Notes: a model not told the origin generated them from the sequence alone. A stretch of 64,000 nt of DNA from Streptomyces sp. NRRL WC-3618 (GCF_001280005.1 NZ_LGDW01000177.1:1-64000), one strand, 5' to 3'. Shown: positions 25,960 through 34,788, numbered from the stretch's first letter. Translations and numbers: made by a program.

Positions 25960-26019
25960 TCCGCTTCGGGCCTCTCGACCCCCGCCCCCGATTTCGGTCG
26001 TCACGGCTTCCCGAGATCG

Positions 26020-26032
26020 CGAACAACGTTCG
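26020..26032. promoter_or_regulatory. Copy of the 13-bp operator-like motif
   Basis: CGAACAACGTTCG is the exact reverse complement of CGAACGTTGTTCG at 24291-24303. It lies 49 bases before the start of the large hydrolase gene, so the two genes probably answer to the same regulator. Confidence 0.6.
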
Positions 26033-26081
26033 AGATCCCGACTCCAAGATCCCGCATGAGTGCCCGATGGAGGACACCTCG

Positions 26082-29000
26082 ATGCGTCACCCCCTCAGAG
26101 CCAGGCGCCGCGCGCTCGCCGCCCTCTGCACCTCCGTGCTGTCCATCAGCCTCCTGACCTCCGGCCCGGGGGCGCCCGCAGCCCAGGCGGCCGACGACCC
26201 CAACGCGGTGGCGCTCGACAAGGACGCGATCCTCGCCGCCAACCAGCTCGACGAGCGGCAGTGGTACAGGGACAACATCCCGTTCGTCGACACCCCCGAC
26301 AACGACATCGACGACGTCTACTACTACCGGTGGAGCTCCTACAAGCGCGCGCTCCGCTACACCGTGCCGGGCACGGGGTACGTGTCGACCGAGTACGACG
26401 TGCCGATCGGCTACGCCGGCAACCCGTACACCGCGCTCCCGGACGCCACCGGCTACCACATCCAGGACGGGCGCTGGCTGCACAACCAGGACTACGCCGG
26501 TGACTACCTGGACTTCTGGCTGCGCGGCGCGGGCAACCCCGGGGTGCGAAGCTTCAGTGAGTGGATCACGAGCGCCGCGTACCAGCGCTACCTCGTCACC
26601 GGTGACGCGGCCGAGATCAAGGCCGATCTCCCGCACCTCATCGCGCTGTACAAGAAGTGGGACTCCAACTTCAGCAACGACATCACGGTGAACGGCACCG
26701 CCTCGACCAACGACCTGTACTACCAGAGCCCGCTGTCCGACGCCACGGAGTACACCGAGACGTCGATGCACAGCAGCAACTGGTTCAGCGGCGGCCCCGG
26801 CTACCGGCCCACGATCAACGCGTACATGTTCGGCGCCGCCCAGGCGATCAGCAAGATCGCCACCATGACCGGGGACACCGCCACCGCGACCGCGTACAGC
26901 GACAAGGCCGCCTCGCTCAAGGCCGGGGTGCAGGACTCGCTCTGGGACCCGCAGCGCCAGTTCTTCATGCAGGTCTACAACACGAACACCACCAACGGCA
27001 CCCTGAAGCAGACCAGGACGACCTGGCGTGAGGCGATGGGCTTCGCCCCCTGGGCGTTCAACCTGCCCGACGCGCAGTACTCGACGGCGTGGAAGTACCT
27101 GACGGACCCCAAACGGTTCGGAGCGGCGTTCGGGCCCACGACGCTGGAGCGGGTGCACGACTACGAGGCCGAGCAGGCCGCCGTCACTCATGCGAACCTC
27201 CACGACTCGTCGACGGCCTCCAACGGCAAGTACGTCGGCCAGATCGACTTCGCCGACAGCGCCGTCACCTTCACCGTGAACGCACCCGCCGACGGCACCT
27301 ACCCCGTGACCGTCCACTACGCCAACGGCACCACCAGCACGTCGACCCACAACGTCGTCGTGAACGGCGACACCGCGAACCCGGTCACCGTCAGCTACGC
27401 CCCCACCGGAAGCTGGGGGAACTTCTCGGAGTCGAAGTCCGTCACCGTGCAGGTCCCGATGAAGGCCGGGGCCAACACGCTGAAGTTCACCAAGGGAACG
27501 GGCTTCGCCGAGCTCGACCGGATCGCGACGAACCCCTACTTCAACTACCAGGCGATTCCCGCCACCCAGAAGCGCGACGACGCCAACTGCTGCCACTGGA
27601 ACGGCCCGAGCTGGCCGTTCCAGACCAGCCAGATCCTCACCGGCATGGCGAACCTGCTCCAGGACTACCCGGCGCAGAACTTCGTCACCAAGCAGAACTA
27701 CGCGACCATGCTGGCCCAGTTCGCCGACCTCCAGCACAAGGACGGCAAGCCCTACGTCGCCGAGGCCGCCAACGGTGACACCGGCGACTGGATCTACGAC
27801 GGAGAGAACTTCAGCGAGAACTACAACCACTCCAGCTTCAACGACCTCGTGCTCACCGGCCTGCTGGGCATCAAGCCGCAGGCGGACAACACGATGGTCC
27901 TGAAGCCGCTGATCCCGGCGGGCTGGGACTACTACGCGGTGGAGAGCCTGCCCTACCACGGGCACACCTACTCGATCCGCTGGGACAAAGACGGCACCCA
28001 CTACGGCAAGGGCAGCGGCCTGCAGGTCTTCCAGGACGGCGTGCGCATCCTCCAGACCGCGACCCTCGCCGCCACCACCACCGTGAACGTGACCGCCCCG
28101 GTCACCCCGTCGCAGCCCCCGCGGATGATGAACGTGGCGGCCAACCCGATGACCGCCGACCAGGACTGGTTCGCCAAGGCCATCACCCAGCCGTACCCGA
28201 AGGCCTTCGCCTCCTACACCAACACCGTCTCCAACGGTCCGCACTGCCACAGCGGGCAGACCTGCAAGCCCACCACCTTCGACGCCCCGCTGCGGGCCAC
28301 CGACGGCTGGATCCGCTACGACAAGACCCCCGACGACCGGTGGACCAACTCCGGCTCGCCGAACGCCACCGACCACCTCGGCGTCGACTTCGGCGCGCCG
28401 CGGAAGATCAACGAGGTGAAGTTCTACACCTACGACGACGGCGCGAACATCCGCGTACCGGCGAGCTACACCGTGCAGTACCTGAACAACGGCTCGTGGG
28501 TGGACGTCCCGAACCAGACGAAGAGCCCGGCCGCGCCGGTCGCCAACGACGCCAATGAGGTGACGTTCCCGACGGTCACGACGTCCCAGTTCCGGGTTCT
28601 CTTCACTCCCCAGGCCGGCAAGTTCGTCGGCGTCACCGAGCTGGAGTCCTGGTACCCGGAGACTCCGGCCGTGAAGATCATCAACAAGAACAGCAACCTG
28701 GAGCTCGGCATCTCCGGCTCCGCGATCACCCCCGGTGGCGCCGCCCAGCAGCAGACGGCTGACAGCACCGCCAACCACCAGTGGAAGATCGTCCCCGCCG
28801 AGAACGGCTACTACAAGATCTTCAACATCAACAGCGGCCAGGTCCTCGGCGTCCAGGGCGCCTCCAAGACGGCCGGCGCCATCGCTTTGCAGTGGGGCGA
28901 CAACCTCAGCTCCGACCACCTGTGGTCGGTGGTGGACGCGGGCGGCGGCTACTGCAAGCTCGTCAACAAGAACAGCGGCATGGTCCTGGGCGTCCAGAAC

Positions 29001-29108
29001 ATGTCGACCGCGTCCGGGGCCCCGGTCCTGCAGTGGGACGACAACGGCTCCGCCGACCATCTGTGGCGCATCGCCGCGGCCGACGGATCCACACCGTTCA
29101 ACTCCTGA
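26082..29108 (+). CDS. Large secreted glycoside hydrolase (MGH1-like) with CBM, F5/8C-like and ricin modules
   Basis: 1008-aa secreted modular enzyme. Signal peptide (LAALCTSVLSISLLTSGPGAPAAQA), then an (alpha/alpha)6-barrel N-part (about 50-375; DNIPFVDTPDNDIDDVYYYRW, FLHDYAGDYLDFWLRG-like, TRTTWREAMGFAPWAF). A CBM6/35-like beta-sandwich (about 380-490; YEAEQAA to GTGFAELDRI) interrupts the barrel, which then resumes with HWNGPSWPFQTSQILTGMANLL. A C-terminal F5/8-type-C (discoidin) domain (about 700-860) and a ricin B-type lectin domain with three QW-like repeats (about 870-1000) follow. Domains give it likely action on a plant or microbial polysaccharide; the bond cleaved is not established. 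ATG at 26082 is preceded by GGAGG. Confidence 0.7.
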   Translation: MRHPLRARRRALAALCTSVLSISLLTSGPGAPAAQAADDPNAVALDKDAILAANQLDERQWYRDNIPFVDTPDNDIDDVYYYRWSSYKRALRYTVPGTGYVSTEYDVPIGYAGNPYTALPDATGYHIQDGRWLHNQDYAGDYLDFWLRGAGNPGVRSFSEWITSAAYQRYLVTGDAAEIKADLPHLIALYKKWDSNFSNDITVNGTASTNDLYYQSPLSDATEYTETSMHSSNWFSGGPGYRPTINAYMFGAAQAISKIATMTGDTATATAYSDKAASLKAGVQDSLWDPQRQFFMQVYNTNTTNGTLKQTRTTWREAMGFAPWAFNLPDAQYSTAWKYLTDPKRFGAAFGPTTLERVHDYEAEQAAVTHANLHDSSTASNGKYVGQIDFADSAVTFTVNAPADGTYPVTVHYANGTTSTSTHNVVVNGDTANPVTVSYAPTGSWGNFSESKSVTVQVPMKAGANTLKFTKGTGFAELDRIATNPYFNYQAIPATQKRDDANCCHWNGPSWPFQTSQILTGMANLLQDYPAQNFVTKQNYATMLAQFADLQHKDGKPYVAEAANGDTGDWIYDGENFSENYNHSSFNDLVLTGLLGIKPQADNTMVLKPLIPAGWDYYAVESLPYHGHTYSIRWDKDGTHYGKGSGLQVFQDGVRILQTATLAATTTVNVTAPVTPSQPPRMMNVAANPMTADQDWFAKAITQPYPKAFASYTNTVSNGPHCHSGQTCKPTTFDAPLRATDGWIRYDKTPDDRWTNSGSPNATDHLGVDFGAPRKINEVKFYTYDDGANIRVPASYTVQYLNNGSWVDVPNQTKSPAAPVANDANEVTFPTVTTSQFRVLFTPQAGKFVGVTELESWYPETPAVKIINKNSNLELGISGSAITPGGAAQQQTADSTANHQWKIVPAENGYYKIFNINSGQVLGVQGASKTAGAIALQWGDNLSSDHLWSVVDAGGGYCKLVNKNSGMVLGVQNMSTASGAPVLQWDDNGSADHLWRIAAADGSTPFNS

Positions 29109-29119
29109 CCAACCGTTCC

Positions 29120-29165
29120 CCCCGGGGCCGTGGCGGCGTCATCCGACGCCGGCGCGGCCCCGGGG
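29120..29165 (+). terminator. Long terminator hairpin
   Basis: CCCCGGGGCCG pairs perfectly with CGGCCCCGGGG, with an inner CGGCGTC/GACGCCG stem. It lies 12 bases after the large hydrolase stop and before the convergent UbiA gene, so it probably serves both. Confidence 0.8.
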
Positions 29166-29222
29166 CATTTCCCGTGGCCGCTTCTTCCGTCCGTGGGTCC
29201 CGTACCGTCCGAGGCGGCGCCG

Positions 29223-30092
29223 TCAGGCGATCCCGCTGCCGCCCAGCAGCAGCAAGGTGACGTCCACCGCCGCCACGGTGACCGCCGCCGCGAACGCCGC
29301 CCGCTTCCGGCGGCGCCCCAGCACCGCCCCCGCCACCGCGACCAGGACGGCCACGGTGAGCGCCGCCGCTCCCCCTCGGCCGGGTGGTCCGGCGGGCCCC
29401 AGCACCAGAAGCGCGGACGCGGCCACCAGCGGCACCGGCAGCAGCAACCGGGTGCCGTCCGGGCCAAGCCGCTGCGGCCACCCCCGTACGCCGGTCGCCA
29501 GATCCCCCCGGATGTCCGGCAGTACGTCGCCCAGATGGGCGCCGATTCCCAGCAGGGCCCCGGCGGTGACGACCCACCAGGCCGGCCAGGGTTGTCCCGG
29601 CAGCCCCAGCGCGACGAACGCCGGGAGCGCGGCGAAGCCCAGCGCGTACGGCGCCCAGGACCACGCCGTCGCCTTGAGCCGCAGGTCGTACGCCCACGCC
29701 GCCGCCACCCCGGCCAGGTGAACGGCGCCCGCCCACAGGCCGCAGGCGAGCGAGAGCGGCACACACAGCGCCAGCGCGGCATACGCGGCCACCCACACCT
29801 CCGTCACACCGACCGTGCCGTCGACGACGGGTTTGCCCCGACGGCCGGTCTCGATGTCCCGGCTCGCGTCGAACGCGTCGTTGCACCAGCCGACGGACAA
29901 CTGCCCGGTCAGCACGGCGGCGGCGGTCAGGACACCGCGCGCGGCGCTCTGGCCGGCGGTGACGGCCAGAGCGGCCATCAGCGCGGTGACGGCCACGACG
30001 GGCCCGGGGTGACACGACCCGGCCAGACCGCCCACCCGGACGGCCCAACTGACCGCCGGCCCGCCGACCGTCGACTGCTCAGGAGTGCCCAC
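29223..30092 (-). CDS. UbiA-family prenyltransferase
   Basis: 289-aa integral membrane enzyme that transfers a polyprenyl group from a diphosphate to an aromatic or related acceptor. The two aspartate-rich Mg2+-binding motifs are visible: NDAFDASRDIETGRRGKP (about residue 70) and DVLPDIRGDLATGVRGWP (about residue 190), separated by hydrophobic helices. GTG start at 30092. It lies 147 bases from the divergent type III polyketide synthase, so it probably modifies the alkylresorcinol or hydroquinone product made there; the acceptor is inferred from context only. Confidence 0.85.
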   Translation of the reverse strand: MGTPEQSTVGGPAVSWAVRVGGLAGSCHPGPVVAVTALMAALAVTAGQSAARGVLTAAAVLTGQLSVGWCNDAFDASRDIETGRRGKPVVDGTVGVTEVWVAAYAALALCVPLSLACGLWAGAVHLAGVAAAWAYDLRLKATAWSWAPYALGFAALPAFVALGLPGQPWPAWWVVTAGALLGIGAHLGDVLPDIRGDLATGVRGWPQRLGPDGTRLLLPVPLVAASALLVLGPAGPPGRGGAAALTVAVLVAVAGAVLGRRRKRAAFAAAVTVAAVDVTLLLLGGSGIA

Positions 30093-30162
30093 CGGCCGAT
30101 CCTAGGCGGCCCCGCCGCACCCGGCCGGAGCACGCGCCCCAGGGAGGAACCCGGACGGGCTA

Positions 30163-30191
30163 TCCCTGGTGTCGAAACCACGATCCAGGGA
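30163..30191. promoter_or_regulatory. Inverted repeat in the UbiA/PKS divergent region
   Basis: TCCCTGG (30163-30169) pairs with CCAGGGA (30185-30191) with a 15-base spacer. It sits in the middle of the short control region of two divergent genes and may be an operator. Evidence is spacing only. Confidence 0.35.
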
Positions 30192-30239
30192 ACAGGTGCT
30201 GAGCAAACTCGCCCGAGTTGGTGACCGGACAGGAACCAC

Positions 30240-31298
30240 ATGACGCGGATCGCTGCCGTACACGGTGCCCTCGCACCACACCGTCACGCCCAGGCCGAGA
30301 TCACCGACATGGTGGCCCGCACCTGCCTGCCCGAGGGCACGGACCGCCAGGTCCTGGACCGGCTGCACCACAGCGCGAAGGTCCGCTCGCGCCACATGAC
30401 GCTGCCCCTCGAACGGTACGGAGAACTGGACGGGTTCGGCGCCGCCAACGACGTCTTCATCACCGCCGCCACCGACCTGGGCGCCAAGGCCGTCCGGGGT
30501 GCCCTGCACACGGCCGGTCTGTCCCCGGCCGACGTGGACCTGCTGATCTTCACCTCCGTCACGGGCATCGCCACGCCCTCGATCGACGCACGGCTGGTCG
30601 GCCGCCTCGGACTGCGGCCGGACGTCAAGCGGCTGCCCCTGTTCGGCCTGGGCTGTGCCGGGGGCGCCGCCGGCCTGTCCCGTACGCACGACTACCTGCT
30701 GGCCCGGCCCGACCAGGTGGCGGTGCTGCTGTCGGTCGAGCTGTGTTCGCTCACGTTCCAGCGCGACGACGCCTCCCTGGCCAACCTGGTCGCCACCGCG
30801 CTGTTCGGGGACGGCGCCGCCGCGGTCGTCGCCTGCGGCGCGGGCCGCGCGGACGAGACCTCCGGCCCGACGATCGTGGACAGCCGCAGCCACCTGTATC
30901 CGGACACCGGCCGCGTCATGGGCTGGGACATCAAGGACTCCGGCTTCCAGGTGGTCCTCGACTCGCAGATCCCCGATGTGGTGCGCCGTTACCTCGCCGA
31001 CGACGTCGAGGGGTTCCTCGGCGACCACGGACTGAAGCCGAAGGACGTGACCGCCTGGGTGTGCCACCCCGGCGGCCCCAAGGTCCTGGAGGCCGTCACC
31101 GAGGCCCTCGACCTGCCCGAGGACGCACTCGATGTGACCTGGCGTCACCTGGCCGACGTGGGCAACCTGTCCTCCTCGTCGGTGCTCCACGTACTGCGCG
31201 ACACCCTGGCCGAACGCCGTCCACCACCGGGCACGCCGGGTCTACTGCTGGCCATGGGCCCCGGCTTCGCCGCCGAACTCGTCCTGCTGCGCTGGTAG
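30240..31298 (+). CDS. Type III polyketide synthase (SrsA-like alkylresorcinol synthase)
   Basis: 352-aa chalcone-synthase-like enzyme that condenses a long-chain acyl starter with malonyl or methylmalonyl units. The catalytic triad is C139 in LFGLGCAGGAAG, H276 in WVCHPGGPKV and N309 in DVGNLSSSSVL. The two genes that follow encode a methyltransferase and a flavoprotein hydroxylase in the same order as srsABC of Streptomyces griseus, which makes alkylresorcinols and quinones. ATG at 30240 has AGGAA upstream. Other type III enzymes such as RppA have the same triad, so the product is assigned from gene order. Confidence 0.82.
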   Translation: MTRIAAVHGALAPHRHAQAEITDMVARTCLPEGTDRQVLDRLHHSAKVRSRHMTLPLERYGELDGFGAANDVFITAATDLGAKAVRGALHTAGLSPADVDLLIFTSVTGIATPSIDARLVGRLGLRPDVKRLPLFGLGCAGGAAGLSRTHDYLLARPDQVAVLLSVELCSLTFQRDDASLANLVATALFGDGAAAVVACGAGRADETSGPTIVDSRSHLYPDTGRVMGWDIKDSGFQVVLDSQIPDVVRRYLADDVEGFLGDHGLKPKDVTAWVCHPGGPKVLEAVTEALDLPEDALDVTWRHLADVGNLSSSSVLHVLRDTLAERRPPPGTPGLLLAMGPGFAAELVLLRW

Positions 31299-31362
31299 TT
31301 CGGACCGCCGCAGAAGAACACGCAGCACAGGCAGCACTCGAAGGACTCGAAGGACTCGACAC

Positions 31363-31902
31363 ATGATCTGGTACGGACTGCTGGTGGCCGCCGTCGCCGC
31401 CGAGCGCGTCGCCGAACTCGGCGTCGCCCGCCGCAACGAGCGGTGGAGTATCGCCCGGGGCGCGACCGTGAGCGGGCAGGGCCACTACCCGGCGATGGTC
31501 GCCCTCCACACCGGCCTGCTGGTCGCCTGTCCGGCCGAGGTGTGGCTGGCCGACCGGCCCTTCGTGCCCGCTCTCGCCTGGCCGATGCTCGCCGTGCTGG
31601 CGGCCGCCCAGGCGCTGCGGTGGTGGTGCATCCACGCCCTGGGGCCCCGTTGGAACACCCGGGTGATCGTCGTCCCCGGCCTGCCGCTGGTGACGGGCGG
31701 CCCCTACCGGTGGCGGTGGCTGCGGCATCCGAACTACGTGGCCGTCGTCGCCGAGGGCCTGGCCCTGCCCCTGGTCCACACCGCCTGGATCACCGCTACG
31801 GCGTTCACGGTGCTCAACGCCGCCCTGCTCAGCGTCCGTATCCGCTGCGAGAACCGGGCGCTCGCCGCCGCGACCACGTCGACCGCACCGGCTCCGATGT
31901 GA
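31363..31902 (+). CDS. Isoprenylcysteine carboxylmethyltransferase-family membrane methyltransferase (SrsB-like)
   Basis: 179-aa membrane protein with four to five helices. The C-terminal motif TGGPYRWRWLRHPNYVAVVAEGLALPL corresponds to the SAM-binding RHPxY(x)2 motif of the ICMT family. In srsABC such a protein methylates the resorcinol oxygen. It starts 64 bases after the synthase and its stop overlaps the next GTG (ATGTGA), so it is cotranscribed. The exact acceptor is inferred from the cluster. Confidence 0.85.
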   Translation: MIWYGLLVAAVAAERVAELGVARRNERWSIARGATVSGQGHYPAMVALHTGLLVACPAEVWLADRPFVPALAWPMLAVLAAAQALRWWCIHALGPRWNTRVIVVPGLPLVTGGPYRWRWLRHPNYVAVVAEGLALPLVHTAWITATAFTVLNAALLSVRIRCENRALAAATTSTAPAPM

Positions 31903-32915
31903 TCGACGTACTGGTGGCCGGCGGAGGACCGGCCGGTCTGGCCGCCGCCATCCATGCCGCGCTCGCCGGTCTGGAGGCCGTCGTCGTCGAACCCCGGTCC
32001 TCGCCGGTGGACAAGGCCTGCGGAGAGGGCCTCATGCCCAGTGGCGTCGCCGCGCTGCGGGCCCTGGGCGTCGAGGAGATCACCGGTCGCGAACTGCGCG
32101 GCATCCGGTACGTGGACGGCGCCACCCACGCCGAAGCGTCCTTCCGCGGCCGCACCGGGCTGGGAGTCCGCCGTACGACGCTGCACTCCGCGCTGCACGA
32201 GCGCGCGCTCGGCCTCGGCGTACGCATGCTGCCGGGCAGGGTCGGCGAGGTGCGCCAGAACGCGGACACCGTCACCGCCGCCGGAACCACGGCCCGCTGG
32301 CTGATCGCCGCCGACGGCCTGCACTCCCCGGTGCGCCGCGCCCTGGGTCTGGAGCTGCCGCGCCGCCCCCACGGCCGCTACGGACTGCGCCGGCACTACC
32401 TCGTCGAACCGTGGACGGACTTCGTGGAGGTCCACTGGTCGCGGCACGGCGAGGCGTATGTGACCCCGGTCGGCGACGACCTGGTGGGCGTGGCGGTCCT
32501 CAGCCGCAGCCGTCGCGGGTACGACGACCACCTGACCGCCTTCCCGGCCCTCGCGGCGTCGCTGCGCGGCCCGGCGACGACGGAGGTACGCGGCGCCGGA
32601 CCGCTGCGCCAGCGGGTGCGGCGCAGAGTCGCCGGTCGTGTCCTGCTCGTCGGTGACGCCGCGGGCTACCTGGACGCCCTCACCGGCGAGGGTGTCGCCC
32701 TCGCGCTGGCGACGGCCGGGGCCGCCGTCCGCTGCCTGGCTGCCGGGCAACCGGAGGCGTACGAGCGCGCCTGGGCCCGGCTGACCCGGCGGCATCGGCT
32801 GCTGACCGGGGCCCTGCTGGCCGCCGGCCGCCGACCTGGCACCGCCCGCCTCATCGTCCCCGCGGCGTCCCGGCTGCCCCCGCTGTTCTCGGCCGCCGTC
32901 CACGCGCTTCAGTAG
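31899..32915 (+). CDS. FAD-dependent monooxygenase (SrsC-like)
   Basis: 338-aa flavoprotein hydroxylase. The N-terminal Rossmann motif VLVAGGGPAGLAAAIHAALAG binds FAD; CGEGLMPSGVAALRALGV, AADGLHSPVRRALGLE (the DG motif) and VLLVGDAAGYLDALTGEGVALALATAGAA (the GD motif) are all present. It should hydroxylate the resorcinol ring to a hydroquinone. GTG at 31899 overlaps the methyltransferase stop. Member of the geranylgeranyl-reductase/aromatic hydroxylase group, so reductase activity is an alternative. Confidence 0.85.
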   Translation: MIDVLVAGGGPAGLAAAIHAALAGLEAVVVEPRSSPVDKACGEGLMPSGVAALRALGVEEITGRELRGIRYVDGATHAEASFRGRTGLGVRRTTLHSALHERALGLGVRMLPGRVGEVRQNADTVTAAGTTARWLIAADGLHSPVRRALGLELPRRPHGRYGLRRHYLVEPWTDFVEVHWSRHGEAYVTPVGDDLVGVAVLSRSRRGYDDHLTAFPALAASLRGPATTEVRGAGPLRQRVRRRVAGRVLLVGDAAGYLDALTGEGVALALATAGAAVRCLAAGQPEAYERAWARLTRRHRLLTGALLAAGRRPGTARLIVPAASRLPPLFSAAVHALQ

Positions 32916-33073
32916 GGCCCGGGCGCGGCACACGCGGCGGCCGGGTTTCCCCCGAGGGGCACATCAGGTGCAAGCTGGAGGGGAGGCCGCGCGTCGCGAT
33001 CCCGGGCGGGCTCGGCACACGTGGTCTCGCCACTCCGAGTGGGCTCCCTGAGCCCGGCCAGGAGGGAAGCGAG

Positions 33074-33730
33074 ATGACAGAGCAGGTCTCCACCGGTACG
33101 CGTTGGCGCCTGGCCGGTGATTGGTTCGATGTCTGCAAGTGCGCCATACCGTGTCCCTGTACGTTCGCGCAGCCCCCCACCTACGGCGACTGCGAAGGCG
33201 TGCTGGTCTGGCACATCCGCGAAGGAACCTTCGGCGACGTGCGGCTCGACGATCTCAACGTCCTGATGCTCGGCTCCTTCGTGGGCAACATCTGGTCCGA
33301 CGAGCACAGCGACGCGTACGCCGCGGTCTTCCTCGACGAGCGCGCCGACGAACAGCAGCGTGATGCGCTCGGGACCATTTTCGGTGGTGAGGCGGGCGGC
33401 TGGCCGGCGCAGTTCGGGGCGATGCTGAGCCCCGAGATGCGTGGCATGGACTTCGCCCCCATCCACGTGGAGATCGCCGAGGACCTCGCCACCTGGCGAG
33501 CGGAGATTCCCGGCCGGGTCACGGCCACCGCCGAGGCGCTCACCGGCCCGACGGCTCCGGAGGGCGCACGCGTCCAGGTCCACAACGCCCCGGGCGCCGA
33601 GGTCGGGCCGGGCCAGGTCGCCACCTGGGGCCGGGCGACCGTCGACCGCGCCGACGCGTTCGGCTTCTCCTGGGACCGCTCGGGGAAGTCGAGCAAACAC
33701 TTCCCGTTCGACTGGAGCGGTCCTGACTGA
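33074..33730 (+). CDS. DUF1326 protein
   Basis: 218-aa soluble protein. The N-terminal WRLAGDWFDVCKCAIPCPCTFAQPPTYGDCEG has five cysteines in a C-x-C-x4-C-x-C pattern, likely a metal site, followed by VLVWHIREGTFGDVRLDDLNVLML, the DUF1326 signature. The function is unknown. Its usual genomic partner is DUF2182, here convergent 71 bases away. Start ATG with GGGAAG-like GGAGGGAAGC upstream. Confidence 0.8.
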   Translation: MTEQVSTGTRWRLAGDWFDVCKCAIPCPCTFAQPPTYGDCEGVLVWHIREGTFGDVRLDDLNVLMLGSFVGNIWSDEHSDAYAAVFLDERADEQQRDALGTIFGGEAGGWPAQFGAMLSPEMRGMDFAPIHVEIAEDLATWRAEIPGRVTATAEALTGPTAPEGARVQVHNAPGAEVGPGQVATWGRATVDRADAFGFSWDRSGKSSKHFPFDWSGPD

Positions 33731-33801
33731 GGAGCTGGGCTGGAACTGGGCTGGAACTGGGCTGGGTGGTCCAGCGGGCCGTGCGCTTGTGCGCTGGTGA
33801 G

Positions 33802-34638
33802 TCACATGCCGCCCATCGACGGCGTCGACCCCTGTAGCCCCGGCAGCAGCCAGTCCTGGAACGGCGCGAGCGCGGCCAGCACGAGAAACGCGACGCCCAC
33901 CACCCGGGCGAGCAGCGGGCCACGGGACCACAGCTTCTCCACGAAGACCACCACTGCCAGGGCGGCCATCGCCGCCACGTTCATCACGCCGAGCGGGATC
34001 AGGACGACCATCAGCCCCGCGCAGCAGCCGACGCAGTAGGCGCCGTGATGGACCCCCACCCGGAGGTCACGGGCCGGCTGCCGGAACCCGGCGTAGCGCA
34101 CCAGCTGGCTCAGGGGGTCGCGGCAGTGCCGCAGACAGACGTACTTGAGGGGGCCGAGCTGATACAGGCCCGCGAGCAGGAAGGTCACCGCGCCGATCCA
34201 GCGCCCGGCGGTCGGATGGTCGTCCACCAGGCCGCCGGTGAGGGCCAGGCCCGCGTAGGCGAGCAGTCCGAAGGCGGTCCACACCAGCAGGTACCCGCCC
34301 ACGAACTCGACGGTACGCAGGGTCCGCGTCCAGCCGGAGGACTGCCGGCCGATCCCGCGCACCCATGTGATGGCCACCGGCGCCATGGACGGCAGCATCA
34401 TGGCCGCCATCATCGTCACCCACAGCAGCAGGAAGACCGGCAGCGCCATCCCCATCGTGCCGGGCTCGACCCCCATGTCCTGGGCCTGCCCGACCGTCAG
34501 CGCCCAGGCGGGCACCGCGATCAGCACGATCAGGAACCAGGCGGTCGCGAGATCCCGCGTCGGCAACAGGCCTCCGCCCGCTCCGGTCGGCGCGGGCGAC
34601 CGGGTGGACACGAAGGCGGAAGTCCGGATGTGACGCAT
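33802..34638 (-). CDS. DUF2182 polytopic membrane protein
   Basis: 278-aa protein with about seven hydrophobic helices. The first half has LWVTMMAAMMLPSMAPVAITWVRG, the DUF2182 signature with many methionines, and the second half has VCLRHCRDP and GAYCVGCCAGLMVVLIPLG, two cysteine pairs in or near the membrane. The Met and Cys residues suggest metal or heme binding but no role is known. ATG at 34638 with AGGAG ten bases upstream; an open frame extends to 34761. Partner of the DUF1326 gene. Confidence 0.78.
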   Translation of the reverse strand: MRHIRTSAFVSTRSPAPTGAGGGLLPTRDLATAWFLIVLIAVPAWALTVGQAQDMGVEPGTMGMALPVFLLLWVTMMAAMMLPSMAPVAITWVRGIGRQSSGWTRTLRTVEFVGGYLLVWTAFGLLAYAGLALTGGLVDDHPTAGRWIGAVTFLLAGLYQLGPLKYVCLRHCRDPLSQLVRYAGFRQPARDLRVGVHHGAYCVGCCAGLMVVLIPLGVMNVAAMAALAVVVFVEKLWSRGPLLARVVGVAFLVLAALAPFQDWLLPGLQGSTPSMGGM

Positions 34639-34725
34639 AGGCGTGTACTCCTGGCGGCTGATTCCAGGACAGCACGCATGCCTGTGCGCCGCGACCCGAC
34701 GTTCGCGACCCGACGCCGGAAACGG

Positions 34726-34783
34726 CGTCGCCCCCTCGCAGGAGCGGCCGGTGCGGGCCAAGGGCTCCTACGAGGGGGCGACG
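34726..34783 (-). terminator. Terminator hairpin after the amino acid permease
   Basis: CGTCGCCCCCTCG-C-AGGAGC pairs with GCTCCT-A-CGAGGGGGCGACG, arms of 13 and 6 bases with one internal mismatch. It lies directly after the permease stop (34789) and before the DUF2182 gene on the same strand, so it separates the two. Confidence 0.75.
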
Positions 34784-34788
34784 ATCAC

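Noticed and set aside
24544..26004. 486-aa minus-strand frame opposite GH43
   Set aside because: Antisense shadow with low-complexity Val/Gly/Asp composition and no domain match.
26001..29060. 1019-aa open frame on the minus strand opposite the large hydrolase
   Set aside because: Exact antisense shadow of a well-supported protein gene; the long frame is produced by third-position GC bias and has no recognisable domain.
33736..33772. Repeat GGAACTGGGCTG after the DUF1326 gene
   Set aside because: A short slippage-type direct repeat; no sign of a mobile element or regulatory role.
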